From Acidobacteriota bacterium (GTDB lineage Bacteria > Acidobacteriota > Blastocatellia > Pyrinomonadales > Pyrinomonadaceae), in NCBI GenBank assembly GCA_019239425.1, contig JAFAZX010000029.1, forward strand, positions 50,544 through 114,543: a stretch of DNA of 64,000 bases. Direction: 5' to 3'. Position 1 is the stretch's first letter, and each line of letters starts with the position of its first letter. This document shows positions 34,319-43,390 of the stretch, one piece after another. Position numbers and translations under genes: made by a program. The notes under the pieces are model-generated. The model saw nothing but the letters and a program-made list of their open reading frames with translations. It was not told the DNA's origin and searched no databases.

Positions 34319-35394
34319 TTCTTCACGGCGTCCAGGTCGACCTCCTGAAGGTTCGAGCTGTTCTTCAGGACGAAGATTTCGGGGTCGTAGGGCTGATCCA
34401 CTTTGACCGCGCCGGGGTCTTGGAAAGCGACGCGGATCGAGTAGTGGTCTTGCGGCCGCGTCAGCTCGATCTGCGCGGGCAGGCGCAGGCGGCCCTCCTC
34501 GCCGAAGGGCTGCGGGTTGCTGTAGACCACGTCCGTGATGAGCTGGCCGCGCTCGCCGTAAATCTGCACGCGAGAGAGGCGGAGCGTGCCGACGCGGTCG
34601 AACCAGAAGCGGCGCGTGACGCGCGCGCGGTTCTGCGAGACCAGCTCCATCTCCGTCAGGACGTAGTAGCCGCGCACGACGCGCGCGCCCTTCTTCGCGC
34701 CGGCGCGCGGGTCGGCCTCCTCCTCGAAGGTCTCGGCCTGCGCGTAGACGTGTTTCGTGTCTTCGAAGGAGACGGGGGGGACGAGCACGGCGTCGGTCAG
34801 GTGCTGCGGCCGCAGTGACGAGAGGGCGCTCACGGTCGCGCGCTGCATCGCCTCCTCGCGCCGCTTGCCGCCGGCCCTGCAGTCGAGCGAGGTGCCGCCG
34901 GCGTCGGCCTCAAGCTTCTCGTACTGCGCGGCGTTGCGCCCCGTGACGAAGCGCCGGTACTTCGGGTCGCCCAGGTAGACGGCCGCCCAGAAGCGCTCGC
35001 CGGTCGAGCTCATCTCGGCGACCTTCGAGCCGACGAGGGGCAGTTGCACGATCAGGTAGACCTGCCCCGGCCGCTGCACGACGAGGCGGCCGTCGGCCGT
35101 GCGGTACTTGTCCGCGAGGCCGCAGGGGGCGTAGCTCGTGTCGAGGAACTGTATGTCGACCTTGCCGTTCAGGGACTTCACCGCGCCGAGGCGGTTGATC
35201 TCCTCGAACAGCTGGGGCATCTCGGCGTCGACGAGCGGGGTGAGCGGCTGCGGCACGGCAACCTGATCCTTCGCCCGGACGAAGAGGCCGCCGACCTTCG
35301 TGACGGTGCTGCAGCCCGAGAGCAGCAGCGCCGCCCCGAGCACGGCCGCCGCCGCGGCGGCCCGCGCGCACCCCCAGTTTTTCAGCCTGTGCAT
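34315..35394 (-). CDS. Lipoprotein with LolB/DUF4292-like sequence
   Basis: A 359-residue predicted lipoprotein. The signal sequence ends in the lipobox LLSGC, with the modified Cys at about residue 27. The mature part reads like a LolA/LolB-clan or DUF4292 protein: LNGKVDIQFLDTSY, ADGRLVVQRPGQVYLIVQLP, GERFWAAVYLGDPKYRRFV, and YYVLTEMELVSQNRARVTRR. This is a similarity by eye, not a search result. It is the first gene of the set leading to the permease, ATPase and LolA-like protein. ATG 35394 begins the signal peptide; ATG 35421 is also possible. Confidence 0.72.
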   Translation of the reverse strand: MHRLKNWGCARAAAAAAVLGAALLLSGCSTVTKVGGLFVRAKDQVAVPQPLTPLVDAEMPQLFEEINRLGAVKSLNGKVDIQFLDTSYAPCGLADKYRTADGRLVVQRPGQVYLIVQLPLVGSKVAEMSSTGERFWAAVYLGDPKYRRFVTGRNAAQYEKLEADAGGTSLDCRAGGKRREEAMQRATVSALSSLRPQHLTDAVLVPPVSFEDTKHVYAQAETFEEEADPRAGAKKGARVVRGYYVLTEMELVSQNRARVTRRFWFDRVGTLRLSRVQIYGERGQLITDVVYSNPQPFGEEGRLRLPAQIELTRPQDHYSIRVAFQDPGAVKVDQPYDPEIFVLKNSSNLQEVDLDAVKK

Positions 35395-35496
35395 CGGAAG
35401 CAAAAGTCGAACGCGCGACACCCGCCCGCCCCGCCAAGATTCACGAAATCAGTCAAAGGAAGCTAACAAACGCCCTTCGGCCTTGTCAACGAAGGG

Positions 35497-35572
35497 AGGG
35501 TGTCGGGTTTTGGGTTTTAGGTGTTGGGAAGAATCGAAGACCCAGCACCCAGCACCCAGCACCCAACACCCT
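35497..35572. repeat. Heptamer hairpin, GGGTGCT/GGGTTTT family
   Basis: Arms 35497-35528 and 35541-35572 match along their full 32 bases but with several mismatches, because the left arm has changed to GGGTTTT and GGTGTTG units. The PGPGW gene stop (35576-35574) comes one base after the right arm. Confidence 0.85.
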
Positions 35573-35573
35573 T

Positions 35574-36008
35574 TCAGTCCAGCATCAGCGGCGGCTTGCC
35601 GAAGCGCGCGCGGAGGGCGTTGACGGCCTGGTTGACGCGGGGGCGGCCGACGATGCGCGTTTCGAGTTTGCGCTTGCCGGGGAAGTCGAGCAGCATGATG
35701 CCGAGCAGGATCGAGAGCACGCCCGGCCCGGGTACGCCCGGCACCGCCATGATCACGCCGCCGATGACCAGGAGGAGTCCCAGCAGGTTTTTCAGAAAGA
35801 TGCCGATGGCGCGCAGCACCGGGTGGCGGTCGACTAAAAACTCTCGGCCGTGGGAAGAGTGGAAGTAGTTCGCCGGCAGCTTAACCAGCACCAGGCTCAC
35901 GATGGCGCTGCTGACCAAAAACATCAAGACCGACAGGCCCAACCCGAGGAACACCTGCCACCACTCCAAACCCCACCCGTGAATCTTCTGCGTCAGCCAG
36001 TCAATCAT
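35574..36008 (-). CDS. Small transmembrane protein with PGPGW-type motif
   Basis: A 144-residue membrane protein with two to three hydrophobic segments (WWQVFLGLGLSVLMFLVSS and LGLLLVIGGVIMAVPGVPGP). The PGVPGPGVLSILLGIMLLDF stretch matches the putative transmembrane PGPGW family, whose function is unknown. The C-terminal part is basic and probably cytoplasmic (GKRKLETRIVGRPRVNQAVN). It is flanked on both sides by heptamer hairpins. Confidence 0.78.
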   Translation of the reverse strand: MIDWLTQKIHGWGLEWWQVFLGLGLSVLMFLVSSAIVSLVLVKLPANYFHSSHGREFLVDRHPVLRAIGIFLKNLLGLLLVIGGVIMAVPGVPGPGVLSILLGIMLLDFPGKRKLETRIVGRPRVNQAVNALRARFGKPPLMLD

Positions 36009-36010
36009 AA

Positions 36011-36128
<118 letters not shown>

Positions 36129-36140
<12 letters not shown>

Positions 36141-36704
36141 TCTCTCCTCCACTAGCGCCGCGATGGCCTCGCGCACGACCTCTCGGGCCGCGCCTTCCAG
36201 CCCGAAGTCGCGCTCGGCGGCGCCCTCCCAGAATTCCCCGAGTCCGCGCGAGCCGGCGCGCTCGAAGGCGAGCGCCTGTGCCAGAAGGTCTATGACGTCG
36301 GCCGCCTTGACGAGCCGCGCTTCGAGACTCGCGCGCGACTCGTAGTCCTCGTGCAGCTCCGCGTAAGCGGCGGCGCGGCCTTCGCCCGCCCCGCGCATGA
36401 TGTCGTCGAAGGCGGCGCGCTCGGCCGCGCGGCGCGCCTCCCTGCCGTAGTAGTCGGCGACGGTGCGCGGCATGTCGCCCGTCCGCGTCTCCTGCAGGTC
36501 GTGCAGCAGCGCGATGCGCAACAGACGCCCCACGTCCACCCCGACGCCGTGCGCCGCGCACTCGTCCGCCAGCAGCATCGCCGTCAGGGCCACGCCGTAC
36601 GAGTGCGCCGCCACAGACTCCGCCCCCGGCGGCAGGCCCCGCAGAACCCAACCCGTCCGGTCGAGCCGCTTCAGACGCTGTAGTTCGAGAAGGACGCTCA
36701 GCAT
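36129..36704 (-). CDS. HD-domain hydrolase, YfbR/HDDC2-like
   Basis: A 191-residue HD-superfamily phosphohydrolase. Metal ligands are visible: His in SVAAHSYGVALTAMLLADE near 34, the HD pair in RIALLHDLQETRTGDMPRTV near 68-69, and the distal Asp in LVKAADVIDLLAQAL. This matches 5'-deoxynucleotidase (YfbR) and HDDC2-like enzymes, which hydrolyse deoxynucleoside monophosphates. The last residues (SRQ) and the stop are encoded by the AGTAGGC hairpin, exactly as in the unrelated VTT protein at 11135-11782. Confidence 0.85.
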
Positions 36705-36708
36705 AACG

Positions 36709-36785
36709 GGGTGTTGGGTTTTGGGTGCTGGGTGCTGGGTAAGAACTTGCTCCTACCCAGCACCCAGCACCTAGCACCCAGCACC
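36709..36785. repeat. Heptamer hairpin, GGGTGCT family
   Basis: Arms 36709-36741 and 36754-36785 pair with a few mismatches. The right arm encodes the last five residues (VGAGC) and the TAG stop (36773-36771) of the GlcD-like gene. The stop comes from the variant unit GTGCTAG. Confidence 0.92.
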
Positions 36786-38210
36786 TACAAAAACCTTTCC
36801 CGGGTTGAGTATTCCGTGGGGGTCGAGGGCGCGCTTGATGCGGCGCATGGCTTCGATGGTCGCGTCGCCGAGCGCCATCTGCAAGTAGGGGGCTTTGACG
36901 TAGCCGATGCCGTGCTCGCCGCTGATGGTGCCGCCAAGTTCGACCGAGGCGGCGAAGGTCTCGCCTACGGCCTTGCGCGCGCGCGCGACCGCTTCGGGGT
37001 TGTCGCGGTCGCACATGAAGTTGACGTGGATGTTGCCGTCGCCGAGGTGGCCGAAGTTGACGACGAAGGTCTCGTACTTCTTCCCTATCGCTTCGACGCG
37101 CTCGATCAGCTCCGGCACGCGCGAGCGCGGGACGACCACGTCCTCGTTGAATTTGAGCGTCCCGAACTTCTTGATGGCCGGCGAGAGCGCGCGCCGCACG
37201 TCCCACAGGCGGTCTTCGTCCTCGCGCGACTCAGAGCGCAGGATGTCGTAGCCGCCCAAGTTCCGCACCACCTCTTCGACCAGGCGAATCTCGCGCTCGA
37301 CCTCGTCGCGGGGGCCGTCCACCGAGACGAGCAGAAGGGCGCCGGCCTCGGGGTCGATGCCGAAGGCGAACTCCGACTCGACGGCGCGGATGGCGTTGCG
37401 GTCTAAGACCTCGATGGCGACGGGCGTCACGCGCGCCTTCGTGAAGGCCGGCGGGCAGGCGCAGGCAGCCTGCATCGTCTTGAAGGTCGCGCGGACGGTG
37501 CGCGTCGTCTCGGGCAGCGGCAGCAGTTTCAAGGTCGCCTCGGTGATGATGCCGAGCATCCCCTCCGAGCCGCAGACGAGTCCCGTCAGGTCGAAGCCGA
37601 CGACGTTCTTGCTCGTCAGGCCGCCCGTGCGGACGACCTCGCCGGTGGGCAGGACGACTTCGAGCCCGAGCACGTAGTGCTTCGTCACGCCGTACTTCGC
37701 GGAGCGGATGCCGCCCGCGTTCTCGGCGATGTTGCCGCCGATGTACGAACTCTTATAAGAGGCCGGGTCGGGCGGGTAGAAGAGCCCGGCCTCCTCGACG
37801 GCCTGTTGCAGCGCGTAGGTCGTGACGCCCGGCTCGGTGACGGCGTAGAGGTTCTCCAGGTTGATCTCGCGGATGCGGTTCATGCGGTCGGTGCCGACGA
37901 CGATGCCGCCCTCGACCGGCACCGCGCCGCCCGTGTAGCCGACGCCGCCCCCGCGCGCCGTCACGGGGAACCGCCGCTCGTTGGCGAGCCGCAAGATAGC
38001 GGACACCTCCTCCGTCGTCTGCGGCAGCACGACCGCCTCGGGCGGGAACTTCTCCTTCAGAGCGTCGCCCGCGTAAGGCTCGACCCGCTCCTCGTCGACG
38101 AGCACGTTCTCCCGGCCGACCAACTCGCGCAGCCGATCTAAAACCTCCGGCTCCGACGCACTTGTCCGCGCGCGCACACCCTTATCCGCGAAGTGTATCG
38201 TCCGACTCAT
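36771..38210 (-). CDS. FAD-linked oxidase, GlcD/D-lactate dehydrogenase-like
   Basis: A 479-residue flavoenzyme. It has the PCMH/VAO FAD-binding domain (about 40-220: PVTARGGGVGYTGGAVPVEG, YPPDPASYKSSYIGGNIAEN with GGI, KYGVTKHYVLGLEVVLPTGE) and the C-terminal FAD-oxidase domain ending SGEHGIGYVKAPYL and ALDPHGILNPGKVF. Members oxidise glycolate, D-lactate or other 2-hydroxy acids. No GlcE or GlcF gene is adjacent. Family members normally end at about NPGKVF; here VGAGC follows, encoded by the hairpin. Confidence 0.9.
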   Translation of the reverse strand: MSRTIHFADKGVRARTSASEPEVLDRLRELVGRENVLVDEERVEPYAGDALKEKFPPEAVVLPQTTEEVSAILRLANERRFPVTARGGGVGYTGGAVPVEGGIVVGTDRMNRIREINLENLYAVTEPGVTTYALQQAVEEAGLFYPPDPASYKSSYIGGNIAENAGGIRSAKYGVTKHYVLGLEVVLPTGEVVRTGGLTSKNVVGFDLTGLVCGSEGMLGIITEATLKLLPLPETTRTVRATFKTMQAACACPPAFTKARVTPVAIEVLDRNAIRAVESEFAFGIDPEAGALLLVSVDGPRDEVEREIRLVEEVVRNLGGYDILRSESREDEDRLWDVRRALSPAIKKFGTLKFNEDVVVPRSRVPELIERVEAIGKKYETFVVNFGHLGDGNIHVNFMCDRDNPEAVARARKAVGETFAASVELGGTISGEHGIGYVKAPYLQMALGDATIEAMRRIKRALDPHGILNPGKVFVGAGC

Positions 38211-38365
38211 CCTCTGGAAGCTTTCTCCTTGCCGCTACTTTATCGCGCCTCCGGCCGACTCATCAACGCCGGGCGCGGGCCGGGGTGAAAACAAAACGCG
38301 CGGCGGCGCGTATAGACAACTCCCCCGCCGCCTGTGGCGAGTCGTGAAAGGGAGCCCGAACCTGA

Positions 38366-39679
38366 ATGCTAAAACTTTTCACCGCCGCGCTCCTCCTGTG
38401 CGTGGCGGCGCAGACCGCACCGGCGCAGAGCACGGACGCGCTCAGGCGCGAGACGTTCGAGACGGTCTGGCGCACGGTCAAGGAGAATCACTTCGACCCG
38501 ACCTTCGGCGGCCTCGACTGGGAAGCCGTCGGCGAGCGCTACCGGCCGCTGGCCGCCGCCGCCAAGACGGACGCGGAGTTCTACGGCGTGCTCCGACGGA
38601 TGATTGCCGAACTCAGGCTCTCGCACTTCGCGATCTTCCCGCCGGGCGCGCTGGACGCCGTGCCGCCTTCGCAGGGCGGCGTGAAGGCCGAGCGCGGGTC
38701 GGCCGGAATCGACGTGCGCGTCCTCGGCGGCCGTGCCGTCGTCACGCGCGTTGACCCCGGGTCGGCCGCCGAGCGCGCGGGACTCCGCACCGGCTTCGTC
38801 ATCCAGAGGGTGGATAAGCAGGACGTGACGCAGGCTATCGCGCGCCTCGCCGCGAGCGACCTGAGCGAGGGCTACAAGCGCGCATACATGCACGGCGCCG
38901 CGCTCGGCCCTCTCGCAGGCCCAGCGGGCGCGAAGCGCGTCGTCACATACCTCGACGGGCGCGACCGTCCGGGCGAGGCGACGCTCACGCTGCTCCCCTC
39001 GCCCGACGAGATGTCGGAGCCCTTCGGCTCCTTCCCGGCCGTGCCCGCGCAGTTCGAGGCGCGCCGCTTCGGCGACGTCGGCTACGTACGCTTCAACATC
39101 TGGGTCGTCCCGCAGATGGAGAAACTGCGCCGCGCCGTGCGCGAGATGGCGGACACGCGCGCCCTCGTCTTCGACCTGCGCGGCAACCCCGGCGGGTTAG
39201 GCGTCATGGCCGCGGGGCTCGCGGGGCTCCTGACCGAGAAGGAGTTCTCGCTGGGCGCCCTGATGCAGCGGCGCGGCCACAACAACTTCATCGCGAACCC
39301 GCAGCCCGGCGCGTACCTCGGCCGCGTCGTCATCCTCGCCGACGGGCTGAGCGGCTCGACGAGCGAGGTCTTCGCGCTCGGGATGCAGGAGGCCGGGCGC
39401 GCGACGGTCGTCGGCGAGACGACGGCCGGGGCCGCCCTGCCCTCCATCTTCACGCGCCTGCCGACGGGCGCGACCTTCCAGTTCGCCTTCGCCGACTTCA
39501 AGACGCCGAAGGGCGTGCGCGTCGAGGGGCGCGGCGTGATCCCGGACGTGAGCCTCCGGCTCGACCGCCGCTCGCTGCTCGCCGGCCGCGACCCGCAACT
39601 CGAAGCGGCGCTGCGTGTGGCCCGCGGAGGCGCGACGCCGGCACGCAGAACCTACCACCCAAGGAGAGAGACAAGATGA
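38366..39679 (+). CDS. S41-family (C-terminal processing) peptidase
   Basis: A 437-residue exported protease. The signal peptide (1-20, ending APAQ) is followed by an N-terminal helical region (RETFETVWRTVKENHFDPTF), a PDZ domain (about 125-165, VDPGSAAERAGLRTGFVIQR) and the S41 catalytic domain (about 230-410). The last has GDVGYVRFNIWVVPQ, ALVFDLRGNPGG and VVILADGLSGSTSEVFALGM, where the serine of SGSTSE is the likely nucleophile. Substrates are unknown. Its stop overlaps the start of the next gene (ATGA), so the two are translationally coupled. Confidence 0.87.
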   Translation: MLKLFTAALLLCVAAQTAPAQSTDALRRETFETVWRTVKENHFDPTFGGLDWEAVGERYRPLAAAAKTDAEFYGVLRRMIAELRLSHFAIFPPGALDAVPPSQGGVKAERGSAGIDVRVLGGRAVVTRVDPGSAAERAGLRTGFVIQRVDKQDVTQAIARLAASDLSEGYKRAYMHGAALGPLAGPAGAKRVVTYLDGRDRPGEATLTLLPSPDEMSEPFGSFPAVPAQFEARRFGDVGYVRFNIWVVPQMEKLRRAVREMADTRALVFDLRGNPGGLGVMAAGLAGLLTEKEFSLGALMQRRGHNNFIANPQPGAYLGRVVILADGLSGSTSEVFALGMQEAGRATVVGETTAGAALPSIFTRLPTGATFQFAFADFKTPKGVRVEGRGVIPDVSLRLDRRSLLAGRDPQLEAALRVARGGATPARRTYHPRRETR

Positions 39680-40473
39680 AAGCGAAAGTGTTCGGCCTCT
39701 CGCTCGCCCTCGCCGCCCTCTGCGGCGCGGCGGCGCGCGCACAGACGCCCTCCCAGACGCCCGCCCCCGCGGCGACACCCGCCGCGCAGGCCAAGCCCGA
39801 GGCGAAGGCCGACGAGCAACTGCCCGCCGCCGAAGTGCTCTTCGACAAGTACCTCACGGCGCTCGGCGGCGAGGCGGCGCTCGGCAAGTTCAAGAGTCGC
39901 GTCACGCGCGGCTCCATCGAGATCGCGCCGATGGGCGTCAAGGGCACGTTCGAGTCTTCGCAGAAGGCGCCGCAGATGTCCGTGACGACGATGAACCTCA
40001 CGGGGCTCGGCACGCTCCAGCAGGGCTTCGACGGCGCGGTCGGCTGGGCGAAAGACCCCTTCACGGGGCTGCGCGAGTTGAAGGGCGGAGAGCTGGCGGC
40101 CGTGCGGCGGGCGGCCTTCATCAACCCGTCCGGCTGGCGCAAGGCTTACAACTCGATGAAGACCACGGGCCGCGCCAAGGTCGGCGACCGCGAGGCGTAC
40201 GTCATCGAGGGCGCGTACGGGGGCGACACGCCCGACAAGCTCTACTTCGACGCGCAGACGGGCATGCTGCTACGCATGGACGCCGTCGTCGACAGCCCGC
40301 AGGGGCGCGTCCTCTCCGAGACGACGTTCGAAGACTACCGCGAAGTGGACGGCGTCAAGGTGCCGCACACTGTCCGCGCCGTCCTCGGGGCCGCCACCAT
40401 CGTCACGAAGGTCGAAGAGGTCAAGCACGACGTGGCGCTCGAAGACAAGCTCTTCGCCAAGCCCACCTCCTAA
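39676..40473 (+). CDS. Exported protein of unknown function, LolA-like fold possible
   Basis: A 265-residue protein with a signal peptide (1-22, ending ARAQ), a Pro/Ala/Lys-rich linker (about 23-48) and a beta-rich domain: VLFDKYLTALGGEAALGKFK, GSIEIAPMGVKGTFESS, KLYFDAQTGMLLRMDAVVDS, TTFEDYREVDGVKVPHTVRA. This pattern is common in acidobacterial proteins annotated as DUF/outer-membrane-lipoprotein-carrier-like and often sits beside peptidases. The start overlaps the S41 gene by four bases; AAGGAG precedes it. Confidence 0.7.
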   Translation: MKAKVFGLSLALAALCGAAARAQTPSQTPAPAATPAAQAKPEAKADEQLPAAEVLFDKYLTALGGEAALGKFKSRVTRGSIEIAPMGVKGTFESSQKAPQMSVTTMNLTGLGTLQQGFDGAVGWAKDPFTGLRELKGGELAAVRRAAFINPSGWRKAYNSMKTTGRAKVGDREAYVIEGAYGGDTPDKLYFDAQTGMLLRMDAVVDSPQGRVLSETTFEDYREVDGVKVPHTVRAVLGAATIVTKVEEVKHDVALEDKLFAKPTS

Positions 40474-40487
40474 AGCTTCGGGGCCGA

Positions 40488-40509
40488 CGGGCGTACGCAC
40501 GTACGCCCG
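40488..40509. other. Perfect 10-bp GC-rich palindrome
   Basis: CGGGCGTACG and CGTACGCCCG flank the dinucleotide CA, 15 bases after the stop of the preceding gene. No T-run follows on either strand, so it may be a weak terminator or a protein site. The rest of the spacer up to 40700 shows nothing I can identify. Confidence 0.5.
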
Positions 40510-40700
40510 AAAACATGAGGGGCGGCGGGCCTTTGGTTCGCCGCCCTTTCGTCTCCCTACAGACTTCCCGCCTCACGCCGCCGGAGCTTTTTTCGCGCCG
40601 CGTGTATTTATGGGGCCGGCCGCGGCACTGTCACGCGACGGGCGAAAACCGACCCCGCGCCCGGAAAGCATCTTCGGCAGTCGTTAAAGGAGAAGTTATT

Positions 40701-41531
40701 TTGAGAAAGACCGCATCCCTCGTCTACGTCCTGGCCGCGCTCTTCGCGCTGGCTCTCTCCCCCTCGCAGGCGCGCGCCGGCGTACAGGACCGCCTCTTCG
40801 ATTTCACCGACGAGTTCTACCGCCAGAACGGCGTAGACCCCGGCTTAATCGTCAACCGCCGCCAGCCCGTCGCGCCCCGCGGCACGGTCGACACGCCCTT
40901 CTTCTTCTACCAGCGCGCCGTCCGCACGCTCCAGCTCAACCCGGCCTACGACCAGAGCGGCGCGCCGCGCTTCTGGACGGTGATGGGCGACCTCTTCGTC
41001 TCAAGCTTCACCAAGGACGAGGCCGGCACGCGCGCGCGCCAGATCGCAGACAACATGCCGCTCTACGTCTTCCCGACGCGGACGGGGAACCCCATCGGGC
41101 TCGGCAACAACCGCCAGGCCGACATCGTGGACATGCGCAACGGCTACTTCAGCAACAACCCGCTCGGCCTCTGGCTCCACATCTGGGTCAGCTACACCGA
41201 CGCCGCCTTCAACACGGCCGACGGCAAGAAGACGCTGGCCGACCTCCAGAAGCGCAACGGCACGGCGCTCGACGGCACGCCTATCATCAGGACGCTGAGC
41301 GAACTCGACAACCTCTTCTCGAAGGGCTTCGCCGCGAAGCGCTTCCGCAACCCGGACGGCTCCGAGGGGCCGATGTACGGCATCTGCCCCGTCGTCAAAG
41401 AGCCCAGGAACGGAGGCATCCCGCTCGACACGACGCTCGCCTACGTGCGCAAGCCCGACGGGACGGCGCTCGAACCCTACTTCCCCACGAACTTCGACGC
41501 GCTGAAGTTCACCGGCGACTGGGCCAAGTAG
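40701..41531 (+). CDS. Exported protein of unknown function
   Basis: A 276-residue protein starting at TTG 40701, with AAAGGAGA 8 bases upstream. It has a signal peptide (RKTASLVYVLAALFALALS, cleavage after ARA). The mature part has FDFTDEFYRQNGVDPGLIVN, FFFYQRAVRTLQLNPAYDQ, LYVFPTRTGNPIGLGNNRQA and GLWLHIWVSYTDAAF. I do not recognise a family. It has its own leader and ends in a very strong terminator, so it is a single-gene transcript. Confidence 0.7.
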   Translation: MRKTASLVYVLAALFALALSPSQARAGVQDRLFDFTDEFYRQNGVDPGLIVNRRQPVAPRGTVDTPFFFYQRAVRTLQLNPAYDQSGAPRFWTVMGDLFVSSFTKDEAGTRARQIADNMPLYVFPTRTGNPIGLGNNRQADIVDMRNGYFSNNPLGLWLHIWVSYTDAAFNTADGKKTLADLQKRNGTALDGTPIIRTLSELDNLFSKGFAAKRFRNPDGSEGPMYGICPVVKEPRNGGIPLDTTLAYVRKPDGTALEPYFPTNFDALKFTGDWAK

Positions 41532-41544
41532 GCCGATCCCTACG

Positions 41545-41618
41545 GGGCTAACTTTTAAGGGGGGCGTCCGCGCGAGAAACACGCGCGGACGCCCCCTTAA
41601 AAGTTAGCCCATTTTTTT
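41545..41618 (+). terminator. Strong intrinsic terminator
   Basis: Arms 41545-41574 and 41582-41610 form a 29-bp stem (GGGCTAACTTTTAAGGGGGG then CGTCCGCGCG, one bulged G) with a 7-nt loop, followed by seven T (41612-41618). It begins 13 bases after the stop. Confidence 0.93.
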
Positions 41619-41621
41619 ATC

Positions 41622-41650
41622 TTCACAGACCGGAAGAAAGTGTTTAGAAT
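41622..41650 (+). promoter_or_regulatory. Candidate sigma70 promoter of the protease gene
   Basis: TTCACA (41622-41627), a 17-base spacer and TAGAAT (41645-41650). Five of six bases match each consensus box. It follows directly after the terminator and lies 143 bases before the start codon. Confidence 0.6.
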
Positions 41651-41792
41651 GCACGCCCATTGAAGGCGGCCGCGGGGCGCTCCCCGCGTGCGGGCCGGCC
41701 GCCTCCAGCCCTCATCCCGACGGGACGGCGTGTTCCCGCCGCTTGGGACATCCTCTCAACCGTTAGACGCTCTCAGACACAAAGGGTTGAAT

Positions 41793-42527
41793 ATGAAAAG
41801 GGGAATCTGCCTCCTCGTTCTCTGCGTCTTTGCGCTCCCGTCGCTGGCGCCGGCCGGCGCCGCCGCGGCGGAAGACCCGCTGGCCTCCGTCCTCAAGCGG
41901 GAGGGCTACACGGTCTCCCTTGATTTGAAGGTGAGGAAGAAGAAGCGCGACTCGCTGGAGCGGGTCGTCAGCGACCTCCTCGGCGACAACGGGCCGAACG
42001 CCTACGCGACCGGCTTCGTCGTCGGCGACGGGCTGGTGATGACGGCCTACCACGTCGTCTCGGGCGGCCTCAGCGCCGACAAGCGGCGGCAGCTCGGCTT
42101 CTCGATGGACGACCAGCTCGAAGTCGAGGCGTCGGTCAAGGGCTGCATCGCCAAGGTGCTCAAGATCGACACGGACGCAGACCTCGCGCTGCTCGGCGTC
42201 TGCGGCTCGACGAAGCCGCACGGCACGCTCGCCTTCCAGCCGGCGCTCAGCCAGGACGAGGAGCTGCTCGTCATCGCGCGGCCGAACGGCAACAAGGCCG
42301 TCCGGCGCGGCGGCTTCAAGGGCACGTACATCTACCGCGGCAGGGAGTACTGGTCGGCCAAGATCGAGGGGCGCGACGGCTTCTCGGGCAGCCCCGTCTA
42401 CAACGAGAAGGGGGAGCTGGTCGGCGTCTTCAGCGGCTACGACTACGCGCGCAAGGTCGCGCTCATCAGCCCCGGCGCGCACGCGCAGAAACTCCTACAG
42501 GACTACACCGAACACATTAAGAAATAA
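41793..42527 (+). CDS. Trypsin-like (S1 family) serine protease
   Basis: A 244-residue exported protease. It has a signal peptide (1-26, ending AAAAE) and a chymotrypsin-fold domain with the full triad visible: His87 in MTAYHVVSG, Asp130 in DTDADLALLGV and Ser198 in GRDGFSGSPVYNEKGELVGV. There is no PDZ domain, unlike DegP. The start ATG 41793 has AAAGGG 8 bases upstream. It has its own promoter with a leader of about 135 bases. A possible role is envelope quality control, but this is inference. Confidence 0.87.
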   Translation: MKRGICLLVLCVFALPSLAPAGAAAAEDPLASVLKREGYTVSLDLKVRKKKRDSLERVVSDLLGDNGPNAYATGFVVGDGLVMTAYHVVSGGLSADKRRQLGFSMDDQLEVEASVKGCIAKVLKIDTDADLALLGVCGSTKPHGTLAFQPALSQDEELLVIARPNGNKAVRRGGFKGTYIYRGREYWSAKIEGRDGFSGSPVYNEKGELVGVFSGYDYARKVALISPGAHAQKLLQDYTEHIKK

Positions 42528-42537
42528 GAAGACAAGT

Positions 42538-42611
42538 TAACCGCAGGGACAGAGAGGCACAGCCTGTTGAGTCATCCTCTTCAAGCTGTGCCTCTCTGTC
42601 TCCGTGGTGAA
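42538..42611. repeat. Hairpin, CACAGAGA family
   Basis: The left arm 42538-42563 (CCGCAGGGACAGAGAGGCAC plus AGC) pairs with 42585-42611. It separates two convergent genes. Confidence 0.87.
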
Positions 42612-42622
42612 GCCGCCCTGCG

Positions 42623-43390
42623 CTAATTAACCCGCGCCGACTCGTTGACGGTCAGGCGGAAGGTCGTGCCCCTCTCAAGCCGCAGGTCGCCGCCCGCGAG
42701 CGAGAGCGTGGAGCCGCCCTCGGCCGAGAGGCCCGCCGACTGCGTGACGCGCACGCGGCCGAGCGTCGAACCAACGCCGCGCGCCGCGCCGCCGACCGTC
42801 TCCGCCGCCGAGCCGACCACGTCGCCCGCCGCGCCCGTCACGCCGCCCACGGTGTTGCCGACCGCGCCGACCGTCCCGCCCAAAAGTCCTCCGCCCGCAG
42901 ACGCGCGTGTCGAAGTGCGCGCGCCCGACTCCATCCCGAGGTCTTCGCCGCCCGCGCGCGCACGCGCCGCGGCGCCCGTCACCGAATCAATCGTCAGAGA
43001 GATGGGCGAAGTGAGCGAGCCGCTCTGCACCGTGTCGAAGACGACGGTGACCGAGGACTCGGCGGCGCCCCGCGCGCGCCGCTGCACGTCCGTGACGCGC
43101 CCCGAGAGCTGCGCGCCCTTCTTCAAGACCGTCCGCCCGTTCTGCTTCAAAGCCTCGGTCGTCTTCAGCACGACGCGGTCACCGACGCGCGCCCTGCTCA
43201 CGTCCAGGGCGCTCTGCAACTCGCCCGACAGGCGCGTGCCCGAAGCGATGTCGAGGCCTTCGCCGTCGCGGCTCACCGAAGTCGAATGCCGTGCTGACGC
43301 GGACGCGCGCGTGTCGGTCTGTGCCTGTGCGAGAGAGACCGCGGCGCAGGCGGCAAGGGCCAACGCCGCGGCTAGGATGTTCCGACGCAT
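42623..43390 (-). CDS. Exported protein of unknown function with glycine-rich repeat region
   Basis: A 255-residue protein with a signal peptide (1-23, ending AQAQ). The first half has SGTRLSGELQSALDVSRARV and VLKTTEALKQNGRTVLKKGA, a pattern seen in acidobacterial exported proteins. The middle (about 165-215) has a Gly/Val/Ala-rich repeat (GGTVGAVGNTVGGVTGAAGD), and the tail reads SLAGGDLRLERGTTFRLTVN. The role is unknown. GGAGGG lies 8 bases before the ATG. Confidence 0.7.
   Translation of the reverse strand: MRRNILAAALALAACAAVSLAQAQTDTRASASARHSTSVSRDGEGLDIASGTRLSGELQSALDVSRARVGDRVVLKTTEALKQNGRTVLKKGAQLSGRVTDVQRRARGAAESSVTVVFDTVQSGSLTSPISLTIDSVTGAAARARAGGEDLGMESGARTSTRASAGGGLLGGTVGAVGNTVGGVTGAAGDVVGSAAETVGGAARGVGSTLGRVRVTQSAGLSAEGGSTLSLAGGDLRLERGTTFRLTVNESARVN

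Noticed and set aside
40488..40509. Treating the CGGGCGTACG palindrome as an intrinsic terminator
   Set aside because: There is a perfect stem but no T-run on either strand.
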